Source of the DNA: Vreelandella aquamarina
GTDB lineage: Bacteria; Pseudomonadota; Gammaproteobacteria; Pseudomonadales; Halomonadaceae
Assembly (NCBI RefSeq): GCF_020075495.1
Contig: NZ_JABYQT010000003.1
Span: 186,001 to 250,000 of the forward strand
Reading direction: 5' to 3'
DNA: 64,000 nt
Below the pieces are notes generated by a model, which saw only the letters and a program-made list of their open reading frames with translations, ran no database searches and had not been told where the DNA came from. Shown one piece after another: positions 45,611 through 53,926 of the stretch; the stretch's first letter is position 1; each line of letters opens with the position of its first letter. A program made the translations under genes and the position numbers.

Positions 45611-46537
45611 TCAGGCGACGACCACCCGGTTGCCGCCGGCCTCCTTGGCGCGGTACATGGCGCCGTCGGCCCGGTCCAGAATGCAGCGGTGGATGGTTTC
45701 AGCGTAGCAGGCAACGCCAGCCGAGACAGTGACGTGTATCTGCTGGCAGGTAAACCGTGCGTCCGCTATCGCCTCGCATACCCGCTCCATGGCCCGCTCG
45801 GCGGCCTGAGTGTCCACTTCCGGCATGATGATCAAAAACTCCTCACCACCCAGGCGCATCTGAATATCCGTGCTGCGCAGGGTCTGGCCGACCAGCGCCG
45901 TGACTTCCCTGAGCACGTCGTCACCAATGCCGTGGCCGTAGGTGTCGTTGATGGCCTTGAAGCTATCCAGGTCGAAGATGGCAATACTGAGCGCATTGCC
46001 GTAGCGCTTCGAGCGCTGCTCCTCTTCTCCCAGGCGTTGAAGGCCGGCGCGGCGATTGAACAACCCCGTCAGCTCGTCACGATGGGCCAGGTGATCGAGG
46101 CGTTCATTGGCTTGTTTCAGCCGCTCTTCGAGCTGCTTGCGCTCGGTTATGTCGACGATGAACGTTAACTGGCGAGGCCGTCCATCGTCGCCTTCGATGC
46201 GCGCCGCCTCGGCGATGATCGTGTGGACATCGCCTTGTTTGTCGCGCACTTCACACTCCTGGCGAAAATCCTGAATGCTGTCGCCCTTGATGAACTCGTC
46301 GTGCCGTCTCGTCAACGCGTCACGGTCGGCGGGGGCAATCATCATGGAGAAATGCTTGCCCAGCAGTTCCTCTTCGCTGTACCCGTAAAAGTGGCAGTAA
46401 GCGGCATTGACCATCTCGAAGCAGCCGTCGGGGTCGGTAATGCAGATACCCACGGGGGCCGTCTTGATGATGTTCTCGGTATTGCGCCTTGTGCGGGTGA
46501 ACAGCTGATAGATGTTATCCAGGCCCTTATCGATCAT
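45611..46537 (-). CDS. PAS-GGDEF diguanylate cyclase
   Basis: Predicted cytosolic c-di-GMP synthase of 308 aa. A PAS domain spans about residues 22-132 (TAPVGICITDPDGCFEMVNAAY...VDITERKQ), a short coiled coil about 133-150, and the GGDEF domain about 150-308. The active site reads RLGGEEF, and the product-inhibition I-site RSTD lies five residues upstream, so both catalysis and feedback look intact. Its start overlaps the stop of the EAL gene by 11 bases; the two are translated from one message. Confidence 0.93.
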   Translation of the reverse strand: MIDKGLDNIYQLFTRTRRNTENIIKTAPVGICITDPDGCFEMVNAAYCHFYGYSEEELLGKHFSMMIAPADRDALTRRHDEFIKGDSIQDFRQECEVRDKQGDVHTIIAEAARIEGDDGRPRQLTFIVDITERKQLEERLKQANERLDHLAHRDELTGLFNRRAGLQRLGEEEQRSKRYGNALSIAIFDLDSFKAINDTYGHGIGDDVLREVTALVGQTLRSTDIQMRLGGEEFLIIMPEVDTQAAERAMERVCEAIADARFTCQQIHVTVSAGVACYAETIHRCILDRADGAMYRAKEAGGNRVVVA

Positions 46538-47339
46538 GAGGGCTACCTGCGAGTGTCGTAAGCAGGGCTTCGTCGCGCAGGGCGGCGAGCCGGGGCGTCA
46601 GGTCGTCACCCAATGAATTGACCACGGGCCTGGCAAAGTAGTATCCCTGCTGGCGGACGATACCCGCCCTGGCAAGCCAGAGTGCTTCGGCGCGGGTTTC
46701 GACACCTTCGGCAATCAAGGTGATGCCCAGCTGGCGGGCCAGGGATACCAGGGTGCCAAGAAGTGCCTGACGGCGCGGATGATGGTCGCAGTTCATGACC
46801 AGCTCGCGGTCGATCTTGAGTTTGTCCGGCGTAAGGTCAGTCAGCAGGTCGAGGTTGGCGTAGCCGTTGCCGAAATCGTCCAGCGCCGTCTTGAACCCCA
46901 TGGAGCGATAGGCGCCGATGATATCGCGCAGATGCCGGCGATCCTTGACGCGTTCGGTTTCGGTCACCTCGAAAATGAGCCGTTCGGCGGGCCAGCCGAC
47001 ACGGTGCGAGGTTTCAAGTGTGGCCTGGATGCAGGCCTCGGGCTCGTAAACCGCGTTGGGCAGAAAATTGATCGACAGGCTGGTCTGCATGCCCAGCGCG
47101 CTTGCCATTTCGATGGCCTTGACGCGGCAGGCCTGGTCAAAGCGGTAAAGCAGATCGTCGGTGACCTGGGAGAGAACACTCCAGGCAGACTCGCCGTCCG
47201 GCCCGCGAACCAGGGCTTCATAAGCATGTATCCTGGCATGCTCGATATGGACGATAGGCTGGAATGCCATGGTGAAGGCGAACGGCAGCTCCCCTTCACA
47301 GCGTTTACAGCGCCCGTTGACGCGTGCGCAATGACTCAT
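46527..47339 (-). CDS. EAL-domain c-di-GMP phosphodiesterase with Cys-rich N-terminus
   Basis: Nearly stand-alone EAL domain (270 aa). Catalytic motifs are present: YEALVRG, FEVTETE, ALDDFGNGYANLDLL, KIDRELV and IAEGVET, so it should hydrolyse c-di-GMP. The N-terminus has Cys4, Cys11 and Cys14 (HCARVNGRCKRCEG), a possible metal or redox site ahead of the domain. Overlaps the downstream PAS-GGDEF gene, giving opposing activities in one operon. Upstream 246 bases hold no gene. Confidence 0.92.
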   Translation of the reverse strand: MSHCARVNGRCKRCEGELPFAFTMAFQPIVHIEHARIHAYEALVRGPDGESAWSVLSQVTDDLLYRFDQACRVKAIEMASALGMQTSLSINFLPNAVYEPEACIQATLETSHRVGWPAERLIFEVTETERVKDRRHLRDIIGAYRSMGFKTALDDFGNGYANLDLLTDLTPDKLKIDRELVMNCDHHPRRQALLGTLVSLARQLGITLIAEGVETRAEALWLARAGIVRQQGYYFARPVVNSLGDDLTPRLAALRDEALLTTLAGSPHDR

Positions 47340-47585
47340 AAAGCCTCCTTACTTGATGTGTCCGCACATTCCTTTGCTGCAAACGCTCATCGTCTACAAG
47401 CGGACACATCGAAACAGTACATCGCTAAGTGTAGCGGCTATGGCGTGCTTGGATAATAGGCCAGGTTATCAAGTGGCGTGACGCCGTACTGGCCGTGGCG
47501 CGCTCTTGATAGGGTGGAGGGTGGTAAAAGCGCCCGGCCGGGCGCAGGGAATGGAGTATAGAGTGCTGGGCTCACGCGCGGTGAA

Positions 47586-48800
47586 TTAAATGATGCCAGC
47601 GTCATGCAGCGCCTGGCGCTGTGCCGGGCTGATGCCGATTTCATCGAGAATGTCGGCGGTATGTTCGCCAAGCCGTGGCGGGGCAGTAGGCGCACTGATG
47701 GACTTGCCGTTCATACGAATGGGGTTGGCCACCAGGTTGACCTCGCCGACCTGGGCGTGAGGAAGCGTCTGCTTCAAGCCACGCGCCTTGACGTGAGGGT
47801 CATCGAAGACGCGGTCCAGGGTGTTGATCGGCCCGCAGGGCACGCCGACGGCTTCAAGGGCGGCCAGCCACTCATCGGTGGTGCGCTGGGCAATCGCCGC
47901 CTGGAGAATGGGCACCAGGATGCCACGCTGATGGACCCGGGCACCGTTGGTGGCAAACCGCGCATCGGCGGGCAGATCACTCAGGGAGAGCACCTCGCAA
48001 AAGCGCCGGAACTGCTCATCGTTTCCTACCGCGACAATCATGTGGCCATCGAGGGTGGCAAACGCCTGGTAGGGCACGATATTGGGATGCGCGTTGCCCA
48101 GACGCTGCGGCACCTTGCCCGATGTCAGATAGTTGAGCGCCTGATTGGCCAGCACGCCCACCTGAACGTCCATCAGCGCCAAGTCGATATGGCAACCCGT
48201 ATCCGTATCCCGGCGCTGGTAGAGCGCGGCGAGCACGGCGTTGGCGGCATACAGCCCGGTGAAGATATCGGTAAACGCCACGCCGCTTTTCACCGGCCCG
48301 CCGCCGGGCTCATCGTCAGACTTGCCGGTCAGGCTCATGATGCCGCCCATGGCCTGAATCATGAAGTCGTAACCCGCACGGTGGGCGTAGGGGCTCTCCT
48401 GGCCAAAGCCGGTAATCGAGCAGTAGACGAGCCGTGGGTTGAGCGTCTTGAGGCTTGCGTAATCCAGCCCGTAACGCTTGAGCCCACCCACCTTGAAATT
48501 CTCCAGCAGCACGTCGGATTGCGCGACCAGCTGGCGGATGAGCGCTTGCCCTTCGGGCTTGGCCATGTCGATGGTGACCGAGCGCTTGCCGCGATTGGCG
48601 CACAGGTAGTAGGCCGATTCCGCCGTGCCCTCAAGCCAGGGCGGGCCCCAGTGGCGGGTGTCGTCGCCCGCTACCGGGCGCTCTACCTTGATCACGTCGG
48701 CGCCCATGTCGGCAAGCATCTGGCCGCACCACGGCCCTGCCAGCACTCGGGAAATATCGAGTACCTTGATACCGGCCAGCGGTTTTGAAGGTGTGCTCAT
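47586..48800 (-). CDS. CaiB/BaiF-type CoA-transferase (probable glutarate CoA-transferase)
   Basis: Family III CoA-transferase of 404 aa. The N-terminus LAGIKVLDISRVLAGPWCGQMLADMGADVIKVE and the catalytic aspartate region HIDLALMDVQVG are typical. It lies 30 bases after glutaryl-CoA dehydrogenase in the same direction. In pseudomonads an enzyme at this position activates glutarate using succinyl-CoA, so I infer that role; the sequence alone shows only the family. Confidence 0.88.
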   Translation of the reverse strand: MSTPSKPLAGIKVLDISRVLAGPWCGQMLADMGADVIKVERPVAGDDTRHWGPPWLEGTAESAYYLCANRGKRSVTIDMAKPEGQALIRQLVAQSDVLLENFKVGGLKRYGLDYASLKTLNPRLVYCSITGFGQESPYAHRAGYDFMIQAMGGIMSLTGKSDDEPGGGPVKSGVAFTDIFTGLYAANAVLAALYQRRDTDTGCHIDLALMDVQVGVLANQALNYLTSGKVPQRLGNAHPNIVPYQAFATLDGHMIVAVGNDEQFRRFCEVLSLSDLPADARFATNGARVHQRGILVPILQAAIAQRTTDEWLAALEAVGVPCGPINTLDRVFDDPHVKARGLKQTLPHAQVGEVNLVANPIRMNGKSISAPTAPPRLGEHTADILDEIGISPAQRQALHDAGII

Positions 48801-48830
48801 GGTGACTCCTTTGGCCTGCCGGGTGAGTGC

Positions 48831-50009
48831 CTAGAAGAACGATTGCAGACCGGTCTGGGCGCGGCCCAGAATCAGGGCATGCACGTCGTGGGTGCCTTCG
48901 TAGGTGTTGACCGATTCCAGGTTCACCATGTGACGGATGACGCCGTACTCGTCGGACACGCCGTTGCCGCCGTGCATGTCCCGGGAAACCCGCGCAATAT
49001 CCAGCGCCTTGCCGCAGTTGTTGCGCTTGATCAGCGACACCATTTCCGGCGTCCAGTTGCCGCTGTCCATCAGCCGACCCACCTGCAGCGCGGCCTGAAG
49101 GCCGAGGGCGATCTCGGTTTGCATGTCGGCGAGCTTTTTCTGGATCAGCTGGTTTGCGGCCAGCGGGCGGCCGAACTGCTTGCGATCCAGGGTGTACTGG
49201 CGCGCGGCGTGCCAGCAGAACTCCGCCGTACCCATCACGCCCCAGGCGATGCCGTAGCGCGCCTTGTTCAGGCAACCAAACGGGCCTTTCAGGCCGCTGA
49301 CGTTGGGCAAGAGGTTCTCTTCAGGCACGAAGGCGTTATCCAGCACGATCTCGCCGGTCACCGAGGCGCGCAGCGACACCTTGCCTTCGATCTTGGGGGT
49401 GGAGAAGCCTTCGGTACCGCGCTCCACGATGAAGCCCTTGATCTGGTTGTCGTGGGCGGCGGATTTGGCCCATACCACGGCGATATCGGCAATCGGGCTG
49501 TTGGTGATCCACATCTTGGCGCCGGTGAGCCGGTAGCCGCCGTCCACTTTTTCGGCGCGGGTGATCATCGAGCCCGGATCCGAGCCGTGGTCCGGTTCGG
49601 TCAGGCCAAAGCAGCCGACCATGTCGCCACTGGCAAGCTTGGGCAGGTACTTCTGCTTCTGCTCTTCAGAACCGTAGGTCTCGATGGGATACATCACCAG
49701 CGACGACTGCACGCTCATGGCCGAGCGGTAGCCGGAGTCGACGCGCTCCACCTCGCGGGCAATCAGCCCGTAGGCCACGTGATTGACGCCCGCACCGCCG
49801 TACTCCTCGGCGACGGTGGCGCCCAAGAGGCCAAGCTCGCCCATCTCGGACATGATCTCGCGGTCGAAGCGCTCTTCACGGAAGGCGCTGAGTACGCGGG
49901 GCTGAAGGTTTTCCTGGCAGTAGTCGTGGGCCGCGTCGCGAATCTGGCGCTCTTCGTCGGTGAGCTGTTGTTCCAGCAGTAGCGGGTCATCCCAGTTGAA
50001 ATGTGTCAT
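48831..50009 (-). CDS. gcdH: Glutaryl-CoA dehydrogenase
   Basis: FAD acyl-CoA dehydrogenase of 392 aa that oxidises and decarboxylates glutaryl-CoA to crotonyl-CoA. The catalytic glutamate is in [17 protein letters not shown]. Substrate-binding and family segments include [28 protein letters not shown] and [21 protein letters not shown]. First gene of the pair with the CoA-transferase. Confidence 0.92.
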   Translation of the reverse strand: MTHFNWDDPLLLEQQLTDEERQIRDAAHDYCQENLQPRVLSAFREERFDREIMSEMGELGLLGATVAEEYGGAGVNHVAYGLIAREVERVDSGYRSAMSVQSSLVMYPIETYGSEEQKQKYLPKLASGDMVGCFGLTEPDHGSDPGSMITRAEKVDGGYRLTGAKMWITNSPIADIAVVWAKSAAHDNQIKGFIVERGTEGFSTPKIEGKVSLRASVTGEIVLDNAFVPEENLLPNVSGLKGPFGCLNKARYGIAWGVMGTAEFCWHAARQYTLDRKQFGRPLAANQLIQKKLADMQTEIALGLQAALQVGRLMDSGNWTPEMVSLIKRNNCGKALDIARVSRDMHGGNGVSDEYGVIRHMVNLESVNTYEGTHDVHALILGRAQTGLQSFF

Positions 50010-50162
50010 TTCGAAGCTCCTGGCGGTTCTTGACTATTGTGTTTGAGAAAGCGTTTCGCGTAGACACACAGGCGCCCACGACGAGCCATCGATCTACTCT
50101 TCAAGTAAAGTCAATGTATCGCCGTTATTTTAAAATATCTACATTTTTTTAAAATGCAGAAT

Positions 50163-50876
50163 TTACCGCATGCCCCGGGCCTCAAGCACCCGGGTAATGA
50201 TGGGTACTGGTGTCATCAGGTGGTCGCGCATCAGCACGGCGGCCCGTTCGGCGTCGCGGGCGAGAATGACCTCGACCAGGGCAGCATGCTCCTGACGCTT
50301 GAGTTCGAGCGCATCCGAGGACATCACGGTCTCCTGCAGCCACAGGTGGCGATAGCGCTCCACCTGGTCGAACAGGGTGTCGCGCATCTGCAATAGGTGA
50401 GGGGAGTTGCAGCCACTGGCGATGGCGGTATGAAACGCCTTGTGACGAAAATCCCAGCCATCGAGCAGCTCGTCTGGCGAGCTTATCTCGGTGACCTTGG
50501 CAAGCCGGTGAGCGGTGGCCACCACGGCGGCTTCCCAGTCGTCGTCACCGCGCTCGATGGCCAGACGCAGAATCAGCCCTTCGAGCTGAGCGCGGGCGTC
50601 GTAGATATCGTTAAGCTCGGCAAGCGACATGGCGGCCACGCGATAGCCCCGCTGGCTGATCGCCACTACCAGACGGTCGGCCACCAGCTGGGAAAGCGCT
50701 TCGCGCAGTGGGCCGGTGCTGACGCCGTAGCGCTCCTTCAAGCGGCTCATCAAAAGCTTCTCTTCCGGCGCGTAGCGGCCGCGGATAATATCGTGCTTGA
50801 GCGTGCGGTAAGCGTTGATGGCGAGGTTCTGGCGCGGCGCTTCTGTTTCCATGGCAATCTCCCTGGCGGTTTCCAT
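50163..50876 (-). CDS. GntR/FCD-family regulator (CsiR/GlaR-like)
   Basis: Regulator of 237 aa from ATG 50874-50876. A winged-helix N-terminus (AYRTLKHDIIRGRYAPEEKLLMSRLKERYGVSTGPLREAL) is followed by the all-helical FCD ligand domain (YDARAQLEGLILRLAIERG...DFRHKAFHTAIASG). It lies between gcdH (same strand) and the divergent lhgO gene. That matches the neighbourhood of CsiR, the glutarate-responsive repressor. A second start with its own ribosome site lies 24 bases downstream (50852). Confidence 0.87.
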   Translation of the reverse strand: METAREIAMETEAPRQNLAINAYRTLKHDIIRGRYAPEEKLLMSRLKERYGVSTGPLREALSQLVADRLVVAISQRGYRVAAMSLAELNDIYDARAQLEGLILRLAIERGDDDWEAAVVATAHRLAKVTEISSPDELLDGWDFRHKAFHTAIASGCNSPHLLQMRDTLFDQVERYRHLWLQETVMSSDALELKRQEHAALVEVILARDAERAAVLMRDHLMTPVPIITRVLEARGMR

Positions 50877-51001
50877 GACAATCCCCCTAACGCGCGGCTC
50901 CCTGGTGAGATGGCGGCAAACAGGCGAAGATAGAACTGGCGAAGATAGAATAACGGCTATTATCAATAAATTTTAACAATTTGGCACAAGAGGGGGGATT
51001 C

Positions 51002-52198
51002 ATGTGGGATTTCATCATTATTGGTGGCGGTATCCTGGGCATGTCCACCGCCATGCAGCTGCAGAAGGCTTACCCCGAAAAACGTCTGCTTGTCCTCGAG
51101 AAGGAGAGCGGCCCCGCCCAGCATCAGACCGGCCACAACAGCGGCGTCATCCATGCCGGGGTGTATTACACGCCGGGCAGTCTGAAAGCCAGGTTCTGCC
51201 TTGAAGGCAACCGGGCAACCCGGGAATTTTGTGACCAGCACGGCGTGGCTTACACCACCTGCGGCAAGCTGCTGGTGGCCACCAATGCACTTGAAACCGA
51301 GCGGATGCGGGCGCTTTGGGAGCGCACTGCGGCCAATGGGCTTGAACGGGAGTGGCTGAGTGGCGAAGCACTCAAGGAGCGCGAACCCCATATTCGCGGT
51401 GAAGCGGGCATTTTCGTGCCTTCAAGCGGCATCGTCGACTACGCTGAGGTCACGCGCGCCATGGCTGCCGAGTTCGAGAGCCTGGGCGGCAGCATCCGCT
51501 ATGGCGTCAAGGTCACGGGGCTTGAAGAGCGCCGGGCGGAAGTCGTGATCAGCACCACGCAGGACACGTTCAGCAGCCGCTACCTGGTGACCTGCGCCGG
51601 GCTCATGGCGGACCGCGTGATTCGCATGCTGGGCCAGGACCCAGGCTTCACGATCTGTCCGTTCCGGGGGGAGTACTACCGTCTGCCTTCACATCATGAT
51701 CAGATCGTCAATCACCTGATCTACCCGATTCCGGACCCCGCCATGCCGTTTCTGGGCGTTCACTTGACGCGCATGATCGACGGCAGCGTCACGGTCGGGC
51801 CCAACGCGGTGCTGGCACTGAAGCGGGAAGGGTATCGCAAGCAGGATATGTCACTGCGTGATATGGGCGGGATGTTTACCCACCCGGGCGTATTGAAGGT
51901 ATTGGGCCGGCACCTGAAACCCGGCCTTGGGGAGATGAAGAACTCGCTTTACAAGCGCGGCTACCTGGAACTGGTGCGCAAGTACTGCCCCCGTCTGACG
52001 CTTGAGGATCTGCTGCCTTACCCGGCGGGTGTACGCGCCCAGGCCGTCTCGCGCCAGGGCCGGCTGATGGATGATTTCGTGTTCGTGAACACCCGGCGCA
52101 CCGTGAACGTGGGCAATGCGCCGTCGCCGGCGGCCACTTCGGCGCTGCCTATCGGGGCGCATATCACCCGGCAGGTCATGGCACTATTGTCCCAATAG
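51002..52198 (+). CDS. lhgO: L-2-hydroxyglutarate oxidase LhgO
   Basis: FAD-dependent membrane-associated oxidase of 398 aa converting L-2-hydroxyglutarate to 2-oxoglutarate and feeding electrons to quinones. FAD motif FIIIGGGILGMSTAMQL; signature HNSGVIHAGVYYTPGSLKARFC; C-terminal RAQAVSRQGRLMDDFV. Start ATG 51002 has GAGGGGG upstream. The usual partner CsiD (glutarate hydroxylase) is absent from the window. Divergent from the GntR-type gene. Confidence 0.93.
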   Translation: MWDFIIIGGGILGMSTAMQLQKAYPEKRLLVLEKESGPAQHQTGHNSGVIHAGVYYTPGSLKARFCLEGNRATREFCDQHGVAYTTCGKLLVATNALETERMRALWERTAANGLEREWLSGEALKEREPHIRGEAGIFVPSSGIVDYAEVTRAMAAEFESLGGSIRYGVKVTGLEERRAEVVISTTQDTFSSRYLVTCAGLMADRVIRMLGQDPGFTICPFRGEYYRLPSHHDQIVNHLIYPIPDPAMPFLGVHLTRMIDGSVTVGPNAVLALKREGYRKQDMSLRDMGGMFTHPGVLKVLGRHLKPGLGEMKNSLYKRGYLELVRKYCPRLTLEDLLPYPAGVRAQAVSRQGRLMDDFVFVNTRRTVNVGNAPSPAATSALPIGAHITRQVMALLSQ

Positions 52199-52317
52199 CC
52201 TCCGCGCAGAAGCCGTGCTAACGTCTGGCTACCGCTTCTGCACGAACGGGAATCGGAAACTTGCACCTCCTTTGTCAACCCTATTACACAAGTCCAAACA
52301 GGACGGAGGCACTACGC

Positions 52318-53280
52318 ATGCGCACACTCAAATATACTGTCGCCGCATCCATGCTGGCCGTAGCACTGCCTGCCAGCGCCCAGCAGCTCTCCATCGCCAC
52401 CGGCGGCACCGGCGGCGTTTACTACCCCATCGGCGGCGGCCTCGCCGAAATGATCAACAAGCACATCGAAGGGGCGCAGGCAACGGCAGAGGTGACCGGT
52501 GCCTCGGTCGAGAACATGGGGCTGATCATGCGTGGCGATGCCGACCTTGCCACGGCGCTTGCCGACACGGTGTATCAGGCCTACACCGGCACCGGCGATT
52601 TCGAAGGCCGCCAGGTGGAGAACACCCGTGCACTCGCCTCCATCTATCCCAACGCGGTGCAGCTGGTGACGCTTGCGGAATCCGATATCCAAAGCATCAG
52701 CGACCTGGCCGGCAAGCGGGTATCCGTCGGTGCGCCGGGTAGCGGCACCGAGCTCAACGCCCGCGCCGTGCTGGAATCCAACGGCATCAGCTACCGGGAT
52801 TTTACTCCCCAGCGTCTCAACTTCAACGAAACCGCCGATGCCATTCGTGATGGCGATATCGATGCCGGTTTCTGGAGCGTCGGCCCGCCCACCAGCTCGA
52901 TTCTCAACCTCGCCGCCACGCGCGATATTCGCCTGATCAGCCTGTCGGATGAAGAGATTGCCAACGCTCAGGAAGAAGAGGCGGTCTTCGCCCCTTACGA
53001 GCTGGCCGCCGGCATGTACGACGGCATGGATGAAGCCGTTCAGACCATCGGCATTCCCAACGTCCTGGTGGTCAATGCCGACATGGATGAAGACCTTGCC
53101 TACCAGCTGACCCAGCTGCTGTTCGAGCATATCGACGAACTGATCGCCGTACACCCGGCGGCCAACGACACCACGATCGAGTTCACCATGAACTCCACGC
53201 CGGTACCGCTGCATCCGGGCGCGATCCGCTACTTCGAGGAAGTGGGTGCCGAGATTCCGGACCGCCTGCGTCCGGAATGA
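52318..53280 (+). CDS. TAXI-family TRAP transporter substrate-binding protein
   Basis: Periplasmic binding protein of 320 aa with a Sec signal peptide (MRTLKYTVAASMLAVALPASAQ; cleavage after about residue 21). TAXI signatures follow: LSIATGGTGGVYYPIGGGLAEMI and VSVGAPGSGTELNARAVLE. Strong GGAGG upstream of ATG 52318. TAXI proteins whose ligands are known bind glutamate or 2-oxoglutarate-like acids. Placed after lhgO, a C5-dicarboxylate is a reasonable guess. Confidence 0.92.
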   Translation: MRTLKYTVAASMLAVALPASAQQLSIATGGTGGVYYPIGGGLAEMINKHIEGAQATAEVTGASVENMGLIMRGDADLATALADTVYQAYTGTGDFEGRQVENTRALASIYPNAVQLVTLAESDIQSISDLAGKRVSVGAPGSGTELNARAVLESNGISYRDFTPQRLNFNETADAIRDGDIDAGFWSVGPPTSSILNLAATRDIRLISLSDEEIANAQEEEAVFAPYELAAGMYDGMDEAVQTIGIPNVLVVNADMDEDLAYQLTQLLFEHIDELIAVHPAANDTTIEFTMNSTPVPLHPGAIRYFEEVGAEIPDRLRPE

Positions 53281-53304
53281 TCTCCTTCTGACGGAGCATC
53301 TGTC

Positions 53305-53817
53305 ATGCAGTGGCAACAACGAACGCTGATGATGCTTCTGCTGGTCGGTTTACCGCTCGCCGAGGCCGGGGCTGCTCCTGCCTCGGCGTCGGCGTATCTG
53401 GTGGTGACTACCCAGCAGGGGGAGACGCTGCTGGATGCGCCGGCCCCCAACGGGACGAGTTGGTGTATCCAGTGGAAGCATTCGGTCGAACACTTCACGG
53501 TGCTGGATTGCTACCGCAATGTGGGCGGCATCATGCAGCTCGAACGCAGCCACCAGCCCGACTTTGCCGCCGGACTTGGGCATATCGTGGGCCGGGGTGA
53601 GCAGGTGTCCGACGGTCAGGGCGGTTACTGGATCAACGCCATCGATGAGCCGGTGCCCGGCAATCGCTATGTGCTTCGGGTCGGCGCGCCAGCGGTCAAC
53701 CACCAGGTGGTATGGCCGGGCGGCGAGCACCCGGACACAAGCCTGAGCGAGCACGCGGCCGGGCAACGAGTGACGATTCAACTGACAGCGCCATCAGCAC
53801 ACTCCATAAGTCAGTAA
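53305..53817 (+). CDS. DUF1850 protein of the TAXI-TRAP operon
   Basis: Exported small protein of 170 aa: signal peptide (residues 1-about 26, LMMLLLVGLPLAEAGAAPASA) followed by a beta-rich domain containing WCIQWKHSVEHFTVLDCYR. DUF1850 genes are regularly found between TAXI binding protein and fused permease, as here. Exact role unknown; probably an accessory to the transporter. 24 bases separate it from the binding protein gene. Confidence 0.85.
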   Translation: MQWQQRTLMMLLLVGLPLAEAGAAPASASAYLVVTTQQGETLLDAPAPNGTSWCIQWKHSVEHFTVLDCYRNVGGIMQLERSHQPDFAAGLGHIVGRGEQVSDGQGGYWINAIDEPVPGNRYVLRVGAPAVNHQVVWPGGEHPDTSLSEHAAGQRVTIQLTAPSAHSISQ

Positions 53818-53926
53818 ACAGTGCGCAGTAAGCAAATAACCTGAAGTATGCCAATAACCTGAGCCGCGAGAGCCAGGGTAGTACGTGTCATCAAAAACAA
53901 GCTAGACAACATTTTCCGAGGACTTC

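Noticed and set aside
47604..48788. A 394-residue open frame opposite the CoA-transferase, and similar long frames opposite gcdH, tgt and queA
   Set aside because: All are shadows of well-recognised genes on the other strand.
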